The position numbers and the translations under genes were made by a program. The notes under the pieces were generated by a model that ran no database searches, had not been told where the DNA came from, and worked only from the letters and a program-made list of their open reading frames with translations. From contig JBGAUE010000018.1 of NCBI GenBank assembly GCA_044228795.1, forward strand, positions 5,128 through 69,127: a stretch of 64,000 nt of DNA. Direction: 5' to 3'. This stretch comes from M0108 sp044228795. GTDB taxonomy: Bacteria; Pseudomonadota; Gammaproteobacteria; Chromatiales; Chromatiaceae. Below are positions 34,931 through 44,635 of the stretch, one piece after another. Position 1 is the stretch's first letter. Each line of letters starts with the position of its first letter.

Positions 34931-36424
34931 TCATAGCTCGCCGCTCCGCTGGAGCAACAATTGGACGAGCAGGGGTACGGGCCGCCCCGTACCCCCCTTC
35001 TCCTTACCGCTGACCCAGGCGGTGCCGGCGATATCCAGGTGGGCCCAAGGGTACTTATTGGTGTACCGCGACAGGAAGCAGGCGGCGGTGACGGAGCCAC
35101 CTTCGCGGCCACCCACGTTGGCCATATCGGCGAAGTTGCTGTCGAGGAGGCTTTGATAGTCTTCCCAAAGCGGCATGCGCCAGGCACGATCAAAGGCGCG
35201 GTCGCCCGCGGCCAGGATCTCCCCGGCCAGGACCTCGTCCGTGGTGAAGAGGCCAGAGGCGACGTGACCCAAGGCGATGACGATGGCGCCGGTGAGGGTG
35301 GCGATATCGATGACGGCGGCGGGTTCGAAGCGTTCGCAATAGGTGAGGGCGTCGCAGAGGATGAGGCGGCCCTCGGCGTCGGTGTTGAGAATTTCTATGG
35401 TCTGGCCAGAGAGGCTAGTGACGATATCGCCGGGTTTGTTGGCGTCGCCATCGGGCAGGTTCTCGGAGGCAGGGACCACGCCCATGATATTCAGCGGCAG
35501 CTTTAACTCCAGAGCCGCGCGCAGGGTTCCTAGGACGCTGGCAGCGCCACCCATGTCGTACTTCATCTGGTCCATGTCTGGGCCCGGTTTGAGACTAATA
35601 CCGCCGGCGTCGAAGGTGAGGCCCTTGCCCACCAGAACCAGAGGCTTCGCGTCCTTCTTGCCACCCCGGTAATTCATGACGATGAGTTTAGCGGGCTGGC
35701 GGCTACCCCGCGAGACCGAAAGCAGGGCGCCCATGCCGAGCTTGGCCATATCGGCCTCTTCGAGGATCGTGACCTTAAGAGCGGGGAAGTCCTTGGCCAG
35801 GGCCTTGGCCTGATCTGCCAGGTAGGTCGGGGTGCAGATGTTACCGGGCAGGTTGCCCAGTTCCTTGGCCAGGGCGACGCCGCGGGCCATGGCCTGGCCA
35901 TGACGCAGGGCCTGCTTGGCCAGGCTTGTCTCTTCCGGATTCGCGATCCAAAGTTGGAGTCGCTGGAGGGAGTTGGGCGGCTTCTTCTCACTCTTGGTGA
36001 GTTCGTAGCGATAATCCTTGTCGAGGGCCGTGGTTACGGCGTCGCGCACAGCGAGGTAGAGGCCCAGGTCCGGGGGTGAGGAGGCGGGCAGGGCGCAGAG
36101 GGCCTCGTGGGTGCTGGTCTCGTTGAGGCGGGCGAGGGCGGCGGCCATGACCTTGCCGTAGGTATTGCGGTCGTATTTCTCCTGGGGACCGAGGCCGACG
36201 AGGAGAACCCGCTCCGCGGCTAGAGCGGGTACTTCGTGCAGCAGCAGGGTACGACCGGCCTCGCCGTCCAGGTCACCCTTACCGATGATGCGGCTCAGAT
36301 GCCCCTGGGTGGCCGCGTCGATATGCTGCGTAGGCGCCGTCAACTGGCGCTTCTCAAAGACGCCGAGAATGAGACAGGGGCTGGTTCGCCCCCTCAAATC
36401 GCCGCTCTTAATGCTGAATTCCAT
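34931..36424 (-). CDS. pepA: Cytosol (leucyl) aminopeptidase
   Basis: 497-residue M17 metallo-aminopeptidase that removes N-terminal residues from peptides. In some bacteria it also binds DNA in site-specific recombination. Active-site motifs present are KGLTFDAGGISLKPG, with the metal-binding Lys and Asp, and the family signature NTDAEGRLILCDAL. Length is normal. It is divergent from lptG, and holC follows 57 bases downstream. Start ATG 36424. Confidence 0.95.
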   Translation of the reverse strand: MEFSIKSGDLRGRTSPCLILGVFEKRQLTAPTQHIDAATQGHLSRIIGKGDLDGEAGRTLLLHEVPALAAERVLLVGLGPQEKYDRNTYGKVMAAALARLNETSTHEALCALPASSPPDLGLYLAVRDAVTTALDKDYRYELTKSEKKPPNSLQRLQLWIANPEETSLAKQALRHGQAMARGVALAKELGNLPGNICTPTYLADQAKALAKDFPALKVTILEEADMAKLGMGALLSVSRGSRQPAKLIVMNYRGGKKDAKPLVLVGKGLTFDAGGISLKPGPDMDQMKYDMGGAASVLGTLRAALELKLPLNIMGVVPASENLPDGDANKPGDIVTSLSGQTIEILNTDAEGRLILCDALTYCERFEPAAVIDIATLTGAIVIALGHVASGLFTTDEVLAGEILAAGDRAFDRAWRMPLWEDYQSLLDSNFADMANVGGREGGSVTAACFLSRYTNKYPWAHLDIAGTAWVSGKEKGGTGRPVPLLVQLLLQRSGEL

Positions 36425-36595
36425 GGGAAATCTCTGTTGTTGGAAGGGGTGGGGCCAGGTGGGGGACTTGGGAGCGCCTCAAGTTTTGCCCGATGTTAAG
36501 ATGCGAGTTCGATCATCCTACTAAAATCGGAGTCCTGCTAGAACCGTCCGGCTTGATCAAGCTGGCGCGGACCGGGACCGACGACGGAAACAAGC

Positions 36596-37657
36596 GTGAA
36601 AATCCTGGATCGATACCTGGGCCGGGCCGTGATCGGCGGAACTCTGCTGACAATGGCGGTACTGCTCCCACTGATTGCCTTTTTTCTCCTGGCCGACGAG
36701 GTCAACGAGCTAGGGGAAGGGTATGGCTTCGGCGATGCCTTGGCCGTGGCGAGTCTGAGCCTGCCACGCTACACCTACCAGTTATTTCCCATCGCGACCC
36801 TGATCGGGGCCCTGGTGGGCTTGGGGGCACTGGCCAGCCATTCGGAATTGGTAGCCATGCGGGCCACCGGCATGTCCATTGCCCGCATCCTCTTCGCGGC
36901 GCTCAAGGCCGGCATGGTGCTCGCGTTGCTGGCCCTGGTGTTGGGAGAGTTCGTGGCCCCCCGTGCGGAGCAGGCTGCGGTGCAATGGCGCAACGACATC
37001 AAGTCCGGCCAGGTTACCATGCGCACGCCCCAAGGGCTGTGGGCACGGGATGGTGAGTCTTACATCAGTATTGGGGAGATTTTGCCTGGCGCCCGCTTGC
37101 GGGATATCCACATCTACGAAATCGACGCGGATCGGCATCTGGTTCTCGCTACCCATGCGGACAACGCCCACTACACGGAAGGTCAGTGGGTGCTTTCGGG
37201 TATCTCCCGCAGCCGTATTTCTGACGCGGGGGTTGAGGCCCAGCCCCTGGCCAGTACGGCCTGGTCTTCCTTGCTAAATCCCTCGCTGCTCCGACTGGTG
37301 GTGGTGGATCCCCAGGCGCTCCCGGTTTGGGATCTGGCTCGCTATGTCCGCCATATGACCGCCAATGGCCAGGATCCGGGTCACTACGCAACGGAGATGT
37401 GGACCAAGATTACGCAGCCCTTTCTGATCCTGACCATGATTCTCTTGTCCATCCCCATCCTCTTCGGCTCCGCTCGCAGCACTGGTCTGGGGGTGCGTCT
37501 CTTCCTGGGTATCATGCTGGGCATGGCCTACTATCTCGTCAGCCGCGGCTTCTATTTCCTGGCGATCTATTTTGGTCTAGCCGCCTGGCTCGCGGCTATC
37601 CTGCCTCTGGTGCTTTTTGGTCTCGCGGCACTATGGATTTTGCGCCGCCTGAGTTGA
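36596..37657 (+). CDS. lptG: LPS export ABC transporter permease LptG
   Basis: 353-residue inner-membrane permease of the LptB2FGC complex, which lifts lipopolysaccharide from the inner membrane. N-terminal KILDRYLGRAVIGGTLLT is typical of LptG. Helices bracket a periplasmic beta-jellyroll domain (about residues 115-260), and further helices follow. The GTG start matches the family N-terminus. The usual partner lptF would be expected between pepA and lptG, but only 171 bases lie there and they contain no permease sequence. Confidence 0.92.
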   Translation: MKILDRYLGRAVIGGTLLTMAVLLPLIAFFLLADEVNELGEGYGFGDALAVASLSLPRYTYQLFPIATLIGALVGLGALASHSELVAMRATGMSIARILFAALKAGMVLALLALVLGEFVAPRAEQAAVQWRNDIKSGQVTMRTPQGLWARDGESYISIGEILPGARLRDIHIYEIDADRHLVLATHADNAHYTEGQWVLSGISRSRISDAGVEAQPLASTAWSSLLNPSLLRLVVVDPQALPVWDLARYVRHMTANGQDPGHYATEMWTKITQPFLILTMILLSIPILFGSARSTGLGVRLFLGIMLGMAYYLVSRGFYFLAIYFGLAAWLAAILPLVLFGLAALWILRRLS

Positions 37658-37691
37658 AAATCCATCCGAGGGCAAGCCTGACGAGACCGGA

Positions 37692-38150
37692 TTAACTGAG
37701 TCTCGTTTTGCGTGGAAGAAGGATCGGGCGGGTGCGGGAGAGGTGGTCGTGGGGAGCCAGACCGCGGGAGTCGAAGGGGATCCAAAAGAGGCCGACAGGC
37801 GCGGGGACGAGGGTGGACCAGAACAGGCGACGCCAGGTAGCGCTGAGTGACAGGGGCTGGCCATCGTCCTGCACCAGGCGCAATTGCCAGGCGCGCAAGC
37901 CCAGGGTCTGGCCACCGTGCACCCAGAAATAGGCAAAAAACCCATAACCGACGGCGACAAGGTAAATCCGGAACAAGAACAGTAGCCAACCGTCCAGCCG
38001 CACCTCGGCTCCATTCAGGGTGGAGGCGGGGATGATCACCAGGGTAGTGGCAAGCAAAAGCATCCCGAACAGGACAATGAGGTCGTAAAGCAGGGCGGCG
38101 AGACGCCGGGCGAGGCCCGGTACCTGGGCCTGGGCGATATCGGGGGCCAT
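37692..38150 (-). CDS. RDD-family membrane protein
   Basis: 152-residue inner-membrane protein with the RDD pattern: Arg and Asp in the first helix (PGLARRLAALLYDLIVLFGM), a second helix, and the GQTLGLRAWQLRLVQDDG segment before the third. RDD proteins occur beside many transport and stress genes, and one subgroup has been linked to Na+ or H+ exchange. The function here is unknown. It is convergent with lptG, an arrangement seen in other gammaproteobacteria. Confidence 0.85.
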   Translation of the reverse strand: MAPDIAQAQVPGLARRLAALLYDLIVLFGMLLLATTLVIIPASTLNGAEVRLDGWLLFLFRIYLVAVGYGFFAYFWVHGGQTLGLRAWQLRLVQDDGQPLSLSATWRRLFWSTLVPAPVGLFWIPFDSRGLAPHDHLSRTRPILLPRKTRLS

Positions 38151-38339
38151 GGCTGAGGATGGGACTCCAAATAGTCAGGGGCAGGGAAGCCTGGTGTGGG
38201 TCTATTGTCCCAGTATTATGGGGACCCGTCATTAGCCGCAGCTATCGCCGGTCTGCGATGGGTGCCCAGGGATTTTTCTACGTCCTTTGGACGTCTCCCC
38301 CTCGGGGCTTGATCACTTTTCTTGACCAGGGCCAGACTC

Positions 38340-40922
38340 GTGATACGCATCGATCTCAAACCCATCCTTTTTCGGCTCCTGCGTGGCGTGCCCATGCCCA
38401 TCATCTCCATCCTGGTGGGGCTAGTGGCGGGCCTCCTTATCTGGGGCGTCTTGGAGCAGATCCAGAGTGAGCAGATTGGGCGGATCTTTGGCCAGGAACT
38501 TGAGGCTCGCCTGGACCTGCGGTCACGGGAGAGTCTGATGCGCTTTGACCAGTATCTCGCGCAATACGCGGCGACTACACGACTGGTCGCCAAGCACCGT
38601 CTCCTGGCGGAATACCTGGAGCCCCAACTCTGGACCCGGGGCGAGGATTTCGTGCCTCGCCGTTACCGGGGATGGTACCCACACTGGCTGCCGGACTTTC
38701 TGGAGCGCGATGGCCTGGCGCCGCCTAGCCATGTGCTGCTGGTCGATGTCGATGGCGAGTTACGGGAGATTTATGCCGCTAATGATGCCAGTCTGCCAGC
38801 CGAGATTGCGGCGGGGGTGGGAGCCCACCTGCGCCATGATCGCGAGGTCCGCTCCGTGTTTGCCGTCTTCGATGACCGGGTCTTCTTACTGCTAAGCGAT
38901 GCGATCGAAGATCGTAAGGGCTCCGTCGTGGGTAGCCTGGTGGTCCTGGTCCCGGTCGATCAGGCCTTTCTCGTCGCCTCCCAGCGGGGTCTGCTGGCCT
39001 CCGATAGTGCCATCGCCTTGGTGAATTCGGATGATCAGCGGATTCTGGTAAGTATGAATCCGGATTGGCTGACCCAGGGTAGTCCCCTGTCCCATTGGAA
39101 GAACACCTACCTCATTACCTCCCAATCCCTGTCCGGCTATGAAGGGTCGGATTTGAATCTGCTGTTCACCACCCTGGTTTCCCATGACAGCGTGGAGAGG
39201 ATGTCTCGCCACGTGCGAATTTTCGAACGCCGCCAGCGCGGTATTGCTGCCCTCGTATTTATCACGACCTTCACCCTGGTCATCTACCTGGTCTCGGCAC
39301 GGCTCAACAAGGTCCTACGGCGTCTGTCTGGTTTTGCGCGCCAAGCCCTGGATATCGCAGATCCGGGTTTTAGCCGTGGTGCAAACCAGTTAATCCTGCT
39401 TGAGGACTGGGTGCAGCAATTTACACTATTGGTGTTGCGAGCGCGGGAGGAGACCAGCCGGCGCCATGCAATCGCTATGCGGGAGAGCGAAGCCCTCAAG
39501 GCGGCGGTCATGGAGGCCTCTCTGGACTCCATCGTCACCCTTGATCGCCATGGGCATGTCCGTGAACTCAATCCTACCGCCGAGCGTACCTTTGGCTATG
39601 GCCGTCACCAGGTCTTGGGTGAGAGTTTCAGCCGCCTCTTGCTGGCGGGATCGGCACGGTCTAATTTCTACGCCCTGTTGCGGGAAGGGCGCCGCGCCCA
39701 GCGCGAGGGCCGTGAGCCCCAGACCCGTAGTGAGTTCCTGGCACGGCGAGCGGACGGAACCCGGGTGCCCATGGAGGTCTCCGTCGTCCCCATTCAGTTG
39801 GAGGATGAACTCTTCCATACCCTTTACCTGCATGACATCACCAAACGCAAGGAGCGGGACCAGGAAATTCGCAGTCTGGCGGGCTTTGCCAGCGAAAGCC
39901 CCCATCCCATGCTGCGTGTCAGCCCCGCCGGCCATCTGCTCTATGTTAATCGGGCCAGTGAGCCCCTGCTCGGGAAATGGGGAGTCGCAGGGGAGGGGCT
40001 TCTGCCAGCGCACTGGCTAGCCCTGGCCCGGGAGGCCCTGGCCGAGGGCCATCAACGCGAAGGGGAGTTCGACTGTGATGGCCTGGTCTATTCCAGCCTC
40101 TTCGTCCCGGTCAGTGAACTGGGCTATGTCAACATCTATGCTCGCGACATCACCGCCGTACGCCGAGCCGAGCAGGAGTTGCGCCGGCACCAGGCAGAAT
40201 TGGTTCATGTCTGCCGGCTCAGCACCATGGGCGAGGTGGCTACAGGCATGGCCCACGAACTCAATCAGCCCCTGGCGGCTATTGTCAACTACGCCAGCGG
40301 CTGTGGACGGCGTCTGCGTCTTGGGACTGGTGATCCGGAGGAGTTGGCCCAGGCCATGGACCGCATTGGCAGCCAGGCCCAACGGGCGGGGGAAATCATT
40401 CGCCGCCTCCGGGGCTTGGTTGGCAAGCAGGCGCCGGTGCGTGTCCGGGGGGATCTCAATCACATCGTGAGCGAGGTCAGCGCCTTTGCCGAGTTCGAGA
40501 TCGCCAAGCTAGGGCTAACCATAGACTTAGACCTGGCGAAGGGCGAAATCCCGGTCCAGGTCGATTTGGTCCAGATTGAGCAGGTGCTTCTTAATCTGGT
40601 GCGTAATGCCTTGGATGCTTTAGAGGATGTCCCGCCGCAACGTCGGCGTCTCACCATCCGAGGCCGGCGCGAGGGGCACTGGGCAGTGGCCATAGTCGAG
40701 GATACGGGACCCGGCATCTCACCAGAGGTCATGGCGAGGTTGTTCGACCCATTTTTTACTACTAAAATCAATGGGATGGGTATGGGTCTGCCAATCAGCC
40801 AGACCATCCTGGACAACCATGGCGGCGAGATCGAGGTCGATTCCGAGCCCGGCCTGGGGACACGCTTCCAGGTGCGTTTACCCTTGGCAAATGAAGCTGA
40901 TCCTGTCTATACATCTATGTGA
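38340..40922 (+). CDS. Membrane sensor histidine kinase with PAS domains (FixL/DctS-like)
   Basis: About 860-residue kinase. A first transmembrane helix near residues 20-38 and a second near 301-321 enclose a 260-residue periplasmic sensor (probably double Cache). Two PAS-like domains follow (SLDSIVTLDRHGHVRELNPT and the ESPHPMLRVSPAGHLLYVNR region). The phosphoacceptor His is in MAHELNQPLAAIVNYA (about residue 639), then the ATPase N, G1 and G2 boxes (NLVRNALDAL, VEDTGPGIS, GMGMGLPISQ). The H-box is of the DctS/FixL/TtrS class. Starts at TTG 38322, GTG 38340 or ATG 38394 are possible. The FixJ-like regulator follows. Confidence 0.88.
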   Translation: MIRIDLKPILFRLLRGVPMPIISILVGLVAGLLIWGVLEQIQSEQIGRIFGQELEARLDLRSRESLMRFDQYLAQYAATTRLVAKHRLLAEYLEPQLWTRGEDFVPRRYRGWYPHWLPDFLERDGLAPPSHVLLVDVDGELREIYAANDASLPAEIAAGVGAHLRHDREVRSVFAVFDDRVFLLLSDAIEDRKGSVVGSLVVLVPVDQAFLVASQRGLLASDSAIALVNSDDQRILVSMNPDWLTQGSPLSHWKNTYLITSQSLSGYEGSDLNLLFTTLVSHDSVERMSRHVRIFERRQRGIAALVFITTFTLVIYLVSARLNKVLRRLSGFARQALDIADPGFSRGANQLILLEDWVQQFTLLVLRAREETSRRHAIAMRESEALKAAVMEASLDSIVTLDRHGHVRELNPTAERTFGYGRHQVLGESFSRLLLAGSARSNFYALLREGRRAQREGREPQTRSEFLARRADGTRVPMEVSVVPIQLEDELFHTLYLHDITKRKERDQEIRSLAGFASESPHPMLRVSPAGHLLYVNRASEPLLGKWGVAGEGLLPAHWLALAREALAEGHQREGEFDCDGLVYSSLFVPVSELGYVNIYARDITAVRRAEQELRRHQAELVHVCRLSTMGEVATGMAHELNQPLAAIVNYASGCGRRLRLGTGDPEELAQAMDRIGSQAQRAGEIIRRLRGLVGKQAPVRVRGDLNHIVSEVSAFAEFEIAKLGLTIDLDLAKGEIPVQVDLVQIEQVLLNLVRNALDALEDVPPQRRRLTIRGRREGHWAVAIVEDTGPGISPEVMARLFDPFFTTKINGMGMGLPISQTILDNHGGEIEVDSEPGLGTRFQVRLPLANEADPVYTSM

Positions 40923-41033
40923 GTGACAAGCTCTAGCGAAGCGCTCCCCGGCCTGAGGTTCCTGAGGAATCGACGGGGGATATGGGCTAGACTTGGCGTC
41001 GGTCAGGTCATCATCCCTATTGAGAAAAAGTCG

Positions 41034-41666
41034 ATGCACAGTGAACCCACCGTCTTTGTCGTCGATGACGACGAGGCCATGCGTCACTCCCTGGAGTGGC
41101 TGATCAGCTCCGCCGGCCTGCGGACTCAGTCCTTCGGCTCCGCAGAGGAATTTCTGCGCACCTATTACCCTGGGCAGGCCGGGTGCGTATTACTGGATGT
41201 GCGGATGCCGGGTATGAGCGGCATGGAACTACAGGCTTATCTGGACCGGGAGGAGATCCGTATCCCCGTGGTCATCATCACCGGTCATGGGGACGTGGGC
41301 ATGGCAGTCAAGGCCATGCGTGCCGGGGCCCTGGATTTCATCGAAAAGCCCTTCAATGATGAGGCCCTGATCGTCAGCCTCCGTTCCGCCTTGGCTGCCG
41401 ACCAGCGACGCCGGGTCGATCGGCTGCAAAGGTCCGAGATCGCTCGGCGGCTGGCCGAGCTCACCCCCCGGGAGCATGAGGTGATGGCCATGGTCACCGA
41501 GGGACGCTCCAACCGCGAGATAGCCGCCACCCTGGGCGTCAGCACCAAGACGGTCGAGGCCCATCGATCGCGGGTGATGGACAAGATGCGCGCCGAGTCC
41601 CTCGCGGAACTGGTACGCATGTGCCTGGTTGCTGGCATCCGGGCCAACAATGTGCTGCCGACCTGA
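41034..41666 (+). CDS. FixJ/LuxR-family response regulator
   Basis: 210-residue regulator. The receiver domain has the acidic cluster VVDDDEA, phosphoacceptor Asp55 in LLDVRMPGMSG, and the conserved Lys in FIEKPF. The C-terminal LuxR helix-turn-helix is LTPREHEVMAMVTEGRSNRE through STKTVEAHRSRVMDKM. It is the evident partner of the upstream kinase. The open frame extends to 40923, directly after the kinase stop, but homology begins at ATG 41034. The transporter gene starts 3 bases after its stop, so the system probably controls that gene or is co-expressed with it. Confidence 0.9.
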   Translation: MHSEPTVFVVDDDEAMRHSLEWLISSAGLRTQSFGSAEEFLRTYYPGQAGCVLLDVRMPGMSGMELQAYLDREEIRIPVVIITGHGDVGMAVKAMRAGALDFIEKPFNDEALIVSLRSALAADQRRRVDRLQRSEIARRLAELTPREHEVMAMVTEGRSNREIAATLGVSTKTVEAHRSRVMDKMRAESLAELVRMCLVAGIRANNVLPT

Positions 41667-41669
41667 GCC

Positions 41670-42971
41670 ATGACGGGTGGCGACATCAAGGGTAGGGAGG
41701 CCCCGGCCGGATATGGCCGTCGCGCGGTATTATCCTGGGCCTGTTACGACTGGGCCAACTCAGCCTTTGCCACAGTCGTCATTGCTGGCTTCTTCCCGAT
41801 CTTCTTCAAACAGTACTGGGCCTCGGGCCTGGCAGTGACCGATAGCACCTTTTGGCTCGGGATGACGAATACCCTTGCCAGCGCCCTTATCGTGGTGTGC
41901 GCACCCCTCCTGGGTGCCATGGCCGATCAACTTGGGGCCAAGAAGGGCTTTCTGCTCATCTTTACCGCCCTAGGGGTCTTGGGTGCCGGTGCCCTCTATT
42001 TCGTGGGCCAAGGTCAGTGGGGCCTGGCTCTGGCTCTATATCTTTGTGGCCTGGTTGGCTTTTCGGGCAGCAACATCTTTTACGATGCCTTGCTGGTGGT
42101 CGTAGCCGCCCCCGCCGCTTACAACCGCGTCTCCGCCCTGGGCTACGCCTTGGGTTACCTGGGTGGCGGCCTGCTGTTTGCCCTCAATGTCCTCATGACC
42201 CTCTATCCCGCCAGTTTTGGCTTTGCCGGGGCGCAAGAGGCCGTGCATGCGGCCTTTCTGGGCGTGGCCATCTGGTGGTCCCTCTTTACCCTGCCGGTGG
42301 CTATCTGGGTACCGGAGGCTGATGGCCATGGCGACCAGCCACTGGGGCAGGCGGCGCGGGATGCCTTCCGGGAGCTCGGCCGTACCCTGGTAGAAATCCG
42401 CCAACGACGGGATACCTTTCTGTTTCTGCTGGCCTATTGGTTCTACATCGACGGGGTGGACACCATTGTTCACATGGCGGTGGACTTTGGCCTCGCTATC
42501 GGCCTAGCGGCGGATGGCCTGATGATCGCCCTGCTCATCACCCAGTTCGTCGGCTTTCCGGCGGCTCTGGTCTTTGGCTGGCTGGGTGGACGCTGGGGGG
42601 CCAAGCGCGGCATCCTGCTGGCCATCGGCATCTACGCCCTGGTAGTGTTCCTGGCATCGGGGATGACGCGGGTGGAGGAGTTCTATCTCCTGGCGGTGGT
42701 TATCGGCTTGGTTCAGGGTGGTATCCAGGCACTCAGCCGCGCCCTCTTCGCCGGCTTCGTACCCAGAGGGCGAGCGGCGGAGTTCTTTGGTTTCTATAAC
42801 ATGCTGGGCAAGTTTGCGGCGGTCCTAGGACCAGGTCTCGTGGGCGTGGCCGCCCTGGTAACAGGGGACCCTCGCCTGTCATTGCTGCCGATCCTGGTCC
42901 TCTTCCTGTTCGGCGCCGGGCTGCTGTGGCGGGTACGGATTCCTGAGACAGGGGCCGCAGCCCCGGAGTAA
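41670..42971 (+). CDS. UMF1-family (Atg22-like) MFS transporter
   Basis: 433-residue inner-membrane transporter with about 12 helices. The N-terminal LSWACYDWANSAFATVVIAGFFPIFF region (shown in part here) is the UMF1/Atg22 hallmark, and RALFAGFVPRGRAAEFFGFY before the tenth helix is also conserved. Members move small organic solutes, probably amino acids or similar molecules. Its ATG lies 3 bases after the response regulator, which suggests the two-component system senses a substrate that this protein carries. Confidence 0.87.
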   Translation: MTGGDIKGREAPAGYGRRAVLSWACYDWANSAFATVVIAGFFPIFFKQYWASGLAVTDSTFWLGMTNTLASALIVVCAPLLGAMADQLGAKKGFLLIFTALGVLGAGALYFVGQGQWGLALALYLCGLVGFSGSNIFYDALLVVVAAPAAYNRVSALGYALGYLGGGLLFALNVLMTLYPASFGFAGAQEAVHAAFLGVAIWWSLFTLPVAIWVPEADGHGDQPLGQAARDAFRELGRTLVEIRQRRDTFLFLLAYWFYIDGVDTIVHMAVDFGLAIGLAADGLMIALLITQFVGFPAALVFGWLGGRWGAKRGILLAIGIYALVVFLASGMTRVEEFYLLAVVIGLVQGGIQALSRALFAGFVPRGRAAEFFGFYNMLGKFAAVLGPGLVGVAALVTGDPRLSLLPILVLFLFGAGLLWRVRIPETGAAAPE

Positions 42972-43016
42972 GTTCCCTGGCTCCCTAATCCGGTATTGCC
43001 TTGGAACCCATCCCTA

Positions 43017-44363
43017 TCAAGCCTTGGGTCGCTTCGGAGGTCCAAAACCGGCCGCCTGTCCCGTATCCGAGGCGGATGCTGTCGATGAGGGCTGCCGTCG
43101 TTTGCCGATATCCTTACGGTCCCGGTGGCGATCCTTGACCTTGGGGGCCTTGTCGCTTGCCTTCCTGGGCCGCTTGATATCGGGTTTCTTCCGGGGCGCC
43201 TTGGCCTGGGTTGGACCCCTGTAACTCCCCTCCAGCCCACCGATTTTCAAAGGCTCCAGTTCAAGTTGGAGATAGCGCTCGATGCTCTCCATGCGGTTCC
43301 ATTCCGGTCGGCTCACCAGGGAGATGGCGAGACCCGCAGCCCCGGCGCGGCCGGTGCGGCCGGTGCGATGGAGGTAATCGCTACCGCTGCGGGGCACCTC
43401 AAAATTGATTACCAGGTCCATCCCCGGCACGTCCAGGCCCCGGGCCGCCAAGTCCGTGGCGACCAGGACCCGGATGCGGCCCTCCCGTAACAGATTCAGC
43501 ACCCGGTTGCGCTCACTCTGGTCCAGTTCGCCATGCAGGCTGGCGGCGCGTTGCTCCTTGCCAACCAGAAAGTTGCCCAGAGCCGTTGCCTGCTCGCGGG
43601 TATTGGTAAAGATCAACACCCTCCCCGCCGCACTGGCGGTCAGCAGGGCCTCGAGCAGGGACCGCTTATGCTCCGGGTCATCCGCCAATAGGCGCTGGTG
43701 ATGAATGTCAGGGTGAGCAGCGCGGTGATGGTCGGCCTGGACCCGTTGCGGGTCGCGTAGCGCTGCGTCAATAAAGGACTGGATGCCCGTCCGGGTCAGG
43801 GTTGCCGAGAACAGCAGGGATTGGCGCTCCGGGTTACAACATTCGATGATCCGCATAACATCGGGGGCGAAGCCCATGTCCAGCATACGGTCGGCCTCGT
43901 CCAGCACCAGGACCTCCAGATCCCCCAGGTCCGTCGCACCCCGCTCCAGGTGATCCAGGAGTCGCCCCGGCGTCGCAATTAGGATGTCCGGATTGCGGCG
44001 CAGGCCGGACACCTGTTGGCTGGCGGAGACACCGCCGACGATGACCCCGGCGGTGAGCCGTGTAAAGCTGGCAACCTGGAGGAAATGCTCCTGGATCTGA
44101 TAGGCTAACTCCCGGGTCGGCGCTAAAATCAGGGCGCGGATGCCCGCACGCGGCGCTGGCTCGGCCAAAAAGCGCCGCATCATGGGCAACAGGAAGGCTA
44201 GGGTCTTGCCCGATCCGGTAGCGGCGGTCACCAGCAGGTCGGAACCGGCCGTGGCGAGAGGGATCACCAGTCGCTGCACCGGGGTCGGCATGCTGAAACC
44301 CAGCTTATCCAGGCCCCTCATCAAGGCCTCGGGCAAATCAAAATCGGTAAAGTTAGCGTTCAT
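43017..44363 (-). CDS. DEAD-box ATP-dependent RNA helicase (SrmB/RhlE-like)
   Basis: 448-residue RNA helicase. Motifs in order: Q motif PTPVQRLVIPLA, motif I AATGSGKTLAF, PTRELAYQ, DEAD in VLDEADRMLDMGF, SAT, and motif VI YLHRTGRTGRAG. A basic, lysine-rich C-terminal tail (about residues 370-448) would help RNA binding. Such helicases act in ribosome assembly or RNA turnover, often in the cold. The short core and tail fit SrmB, but RhlE-type enzymes cannot be excluded. Confidence 0.93.
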   Translation of the reverse strand: MNANFTDFDLPEALMRGLDKLGFSMPTPVQRLVIPLATAGSDLLVTAATGSGKTLAFLLPMMRRFLAEPAPRAGIRALILAPTRELAYQIQEHFLQVASFTRLTAGVIVGGVSASQQVSGLRRNPDILIATPGRLLDHLERGATDLGDLEVLVLDEADRMLDMGFAPDVMRIIECCNPERQSLLFSATLTRTGIQSFIDAALRDPQRVQADHHRAAHPDIHHQRLLADDPEHKRSLLEALLTASAAGRVLIFTNTREQATALGNFLVGKEQRAASLHGELDQSERNRVLNLLREGRIRVLVATDLAARGLDVPGMDLVINFEVPRSGSDYLHRTGRTGRAGAAGLAISLVSRPEWNRMESIERYLQLELEPLKIGGLEGSYRGPTQAKAPRKKPDIKRPRKASDKAPKVKDRHRDRKDIGKRRQPSSTASASDTGQAAGFGPPKRPKA

Positions 44364-44635
44364 GGGGACGCAACATACACCAAACCACGGCGGCTGGCAG
44401 CCAATCGCGCAGTTGGAACAGGTATTAACCTTTAGCTGATGGTTACTTTGGCGCCTAAGTCATTGTTTCTCGCACCCTGGAAACGCTTTTAGCGGGTTGT
44501 CGGTGGCTATAGCATCAGCAACCGATCCCTGCTACTCAGCTCATTGGCATCCAGCCGGCGCCTCGGTTCAGGTCTGGTAACAATTCCGAGTGGAGGCCAG
44601 GGTTGGTCCAGGCATAGGCCTACCTGGGAGCTGGA

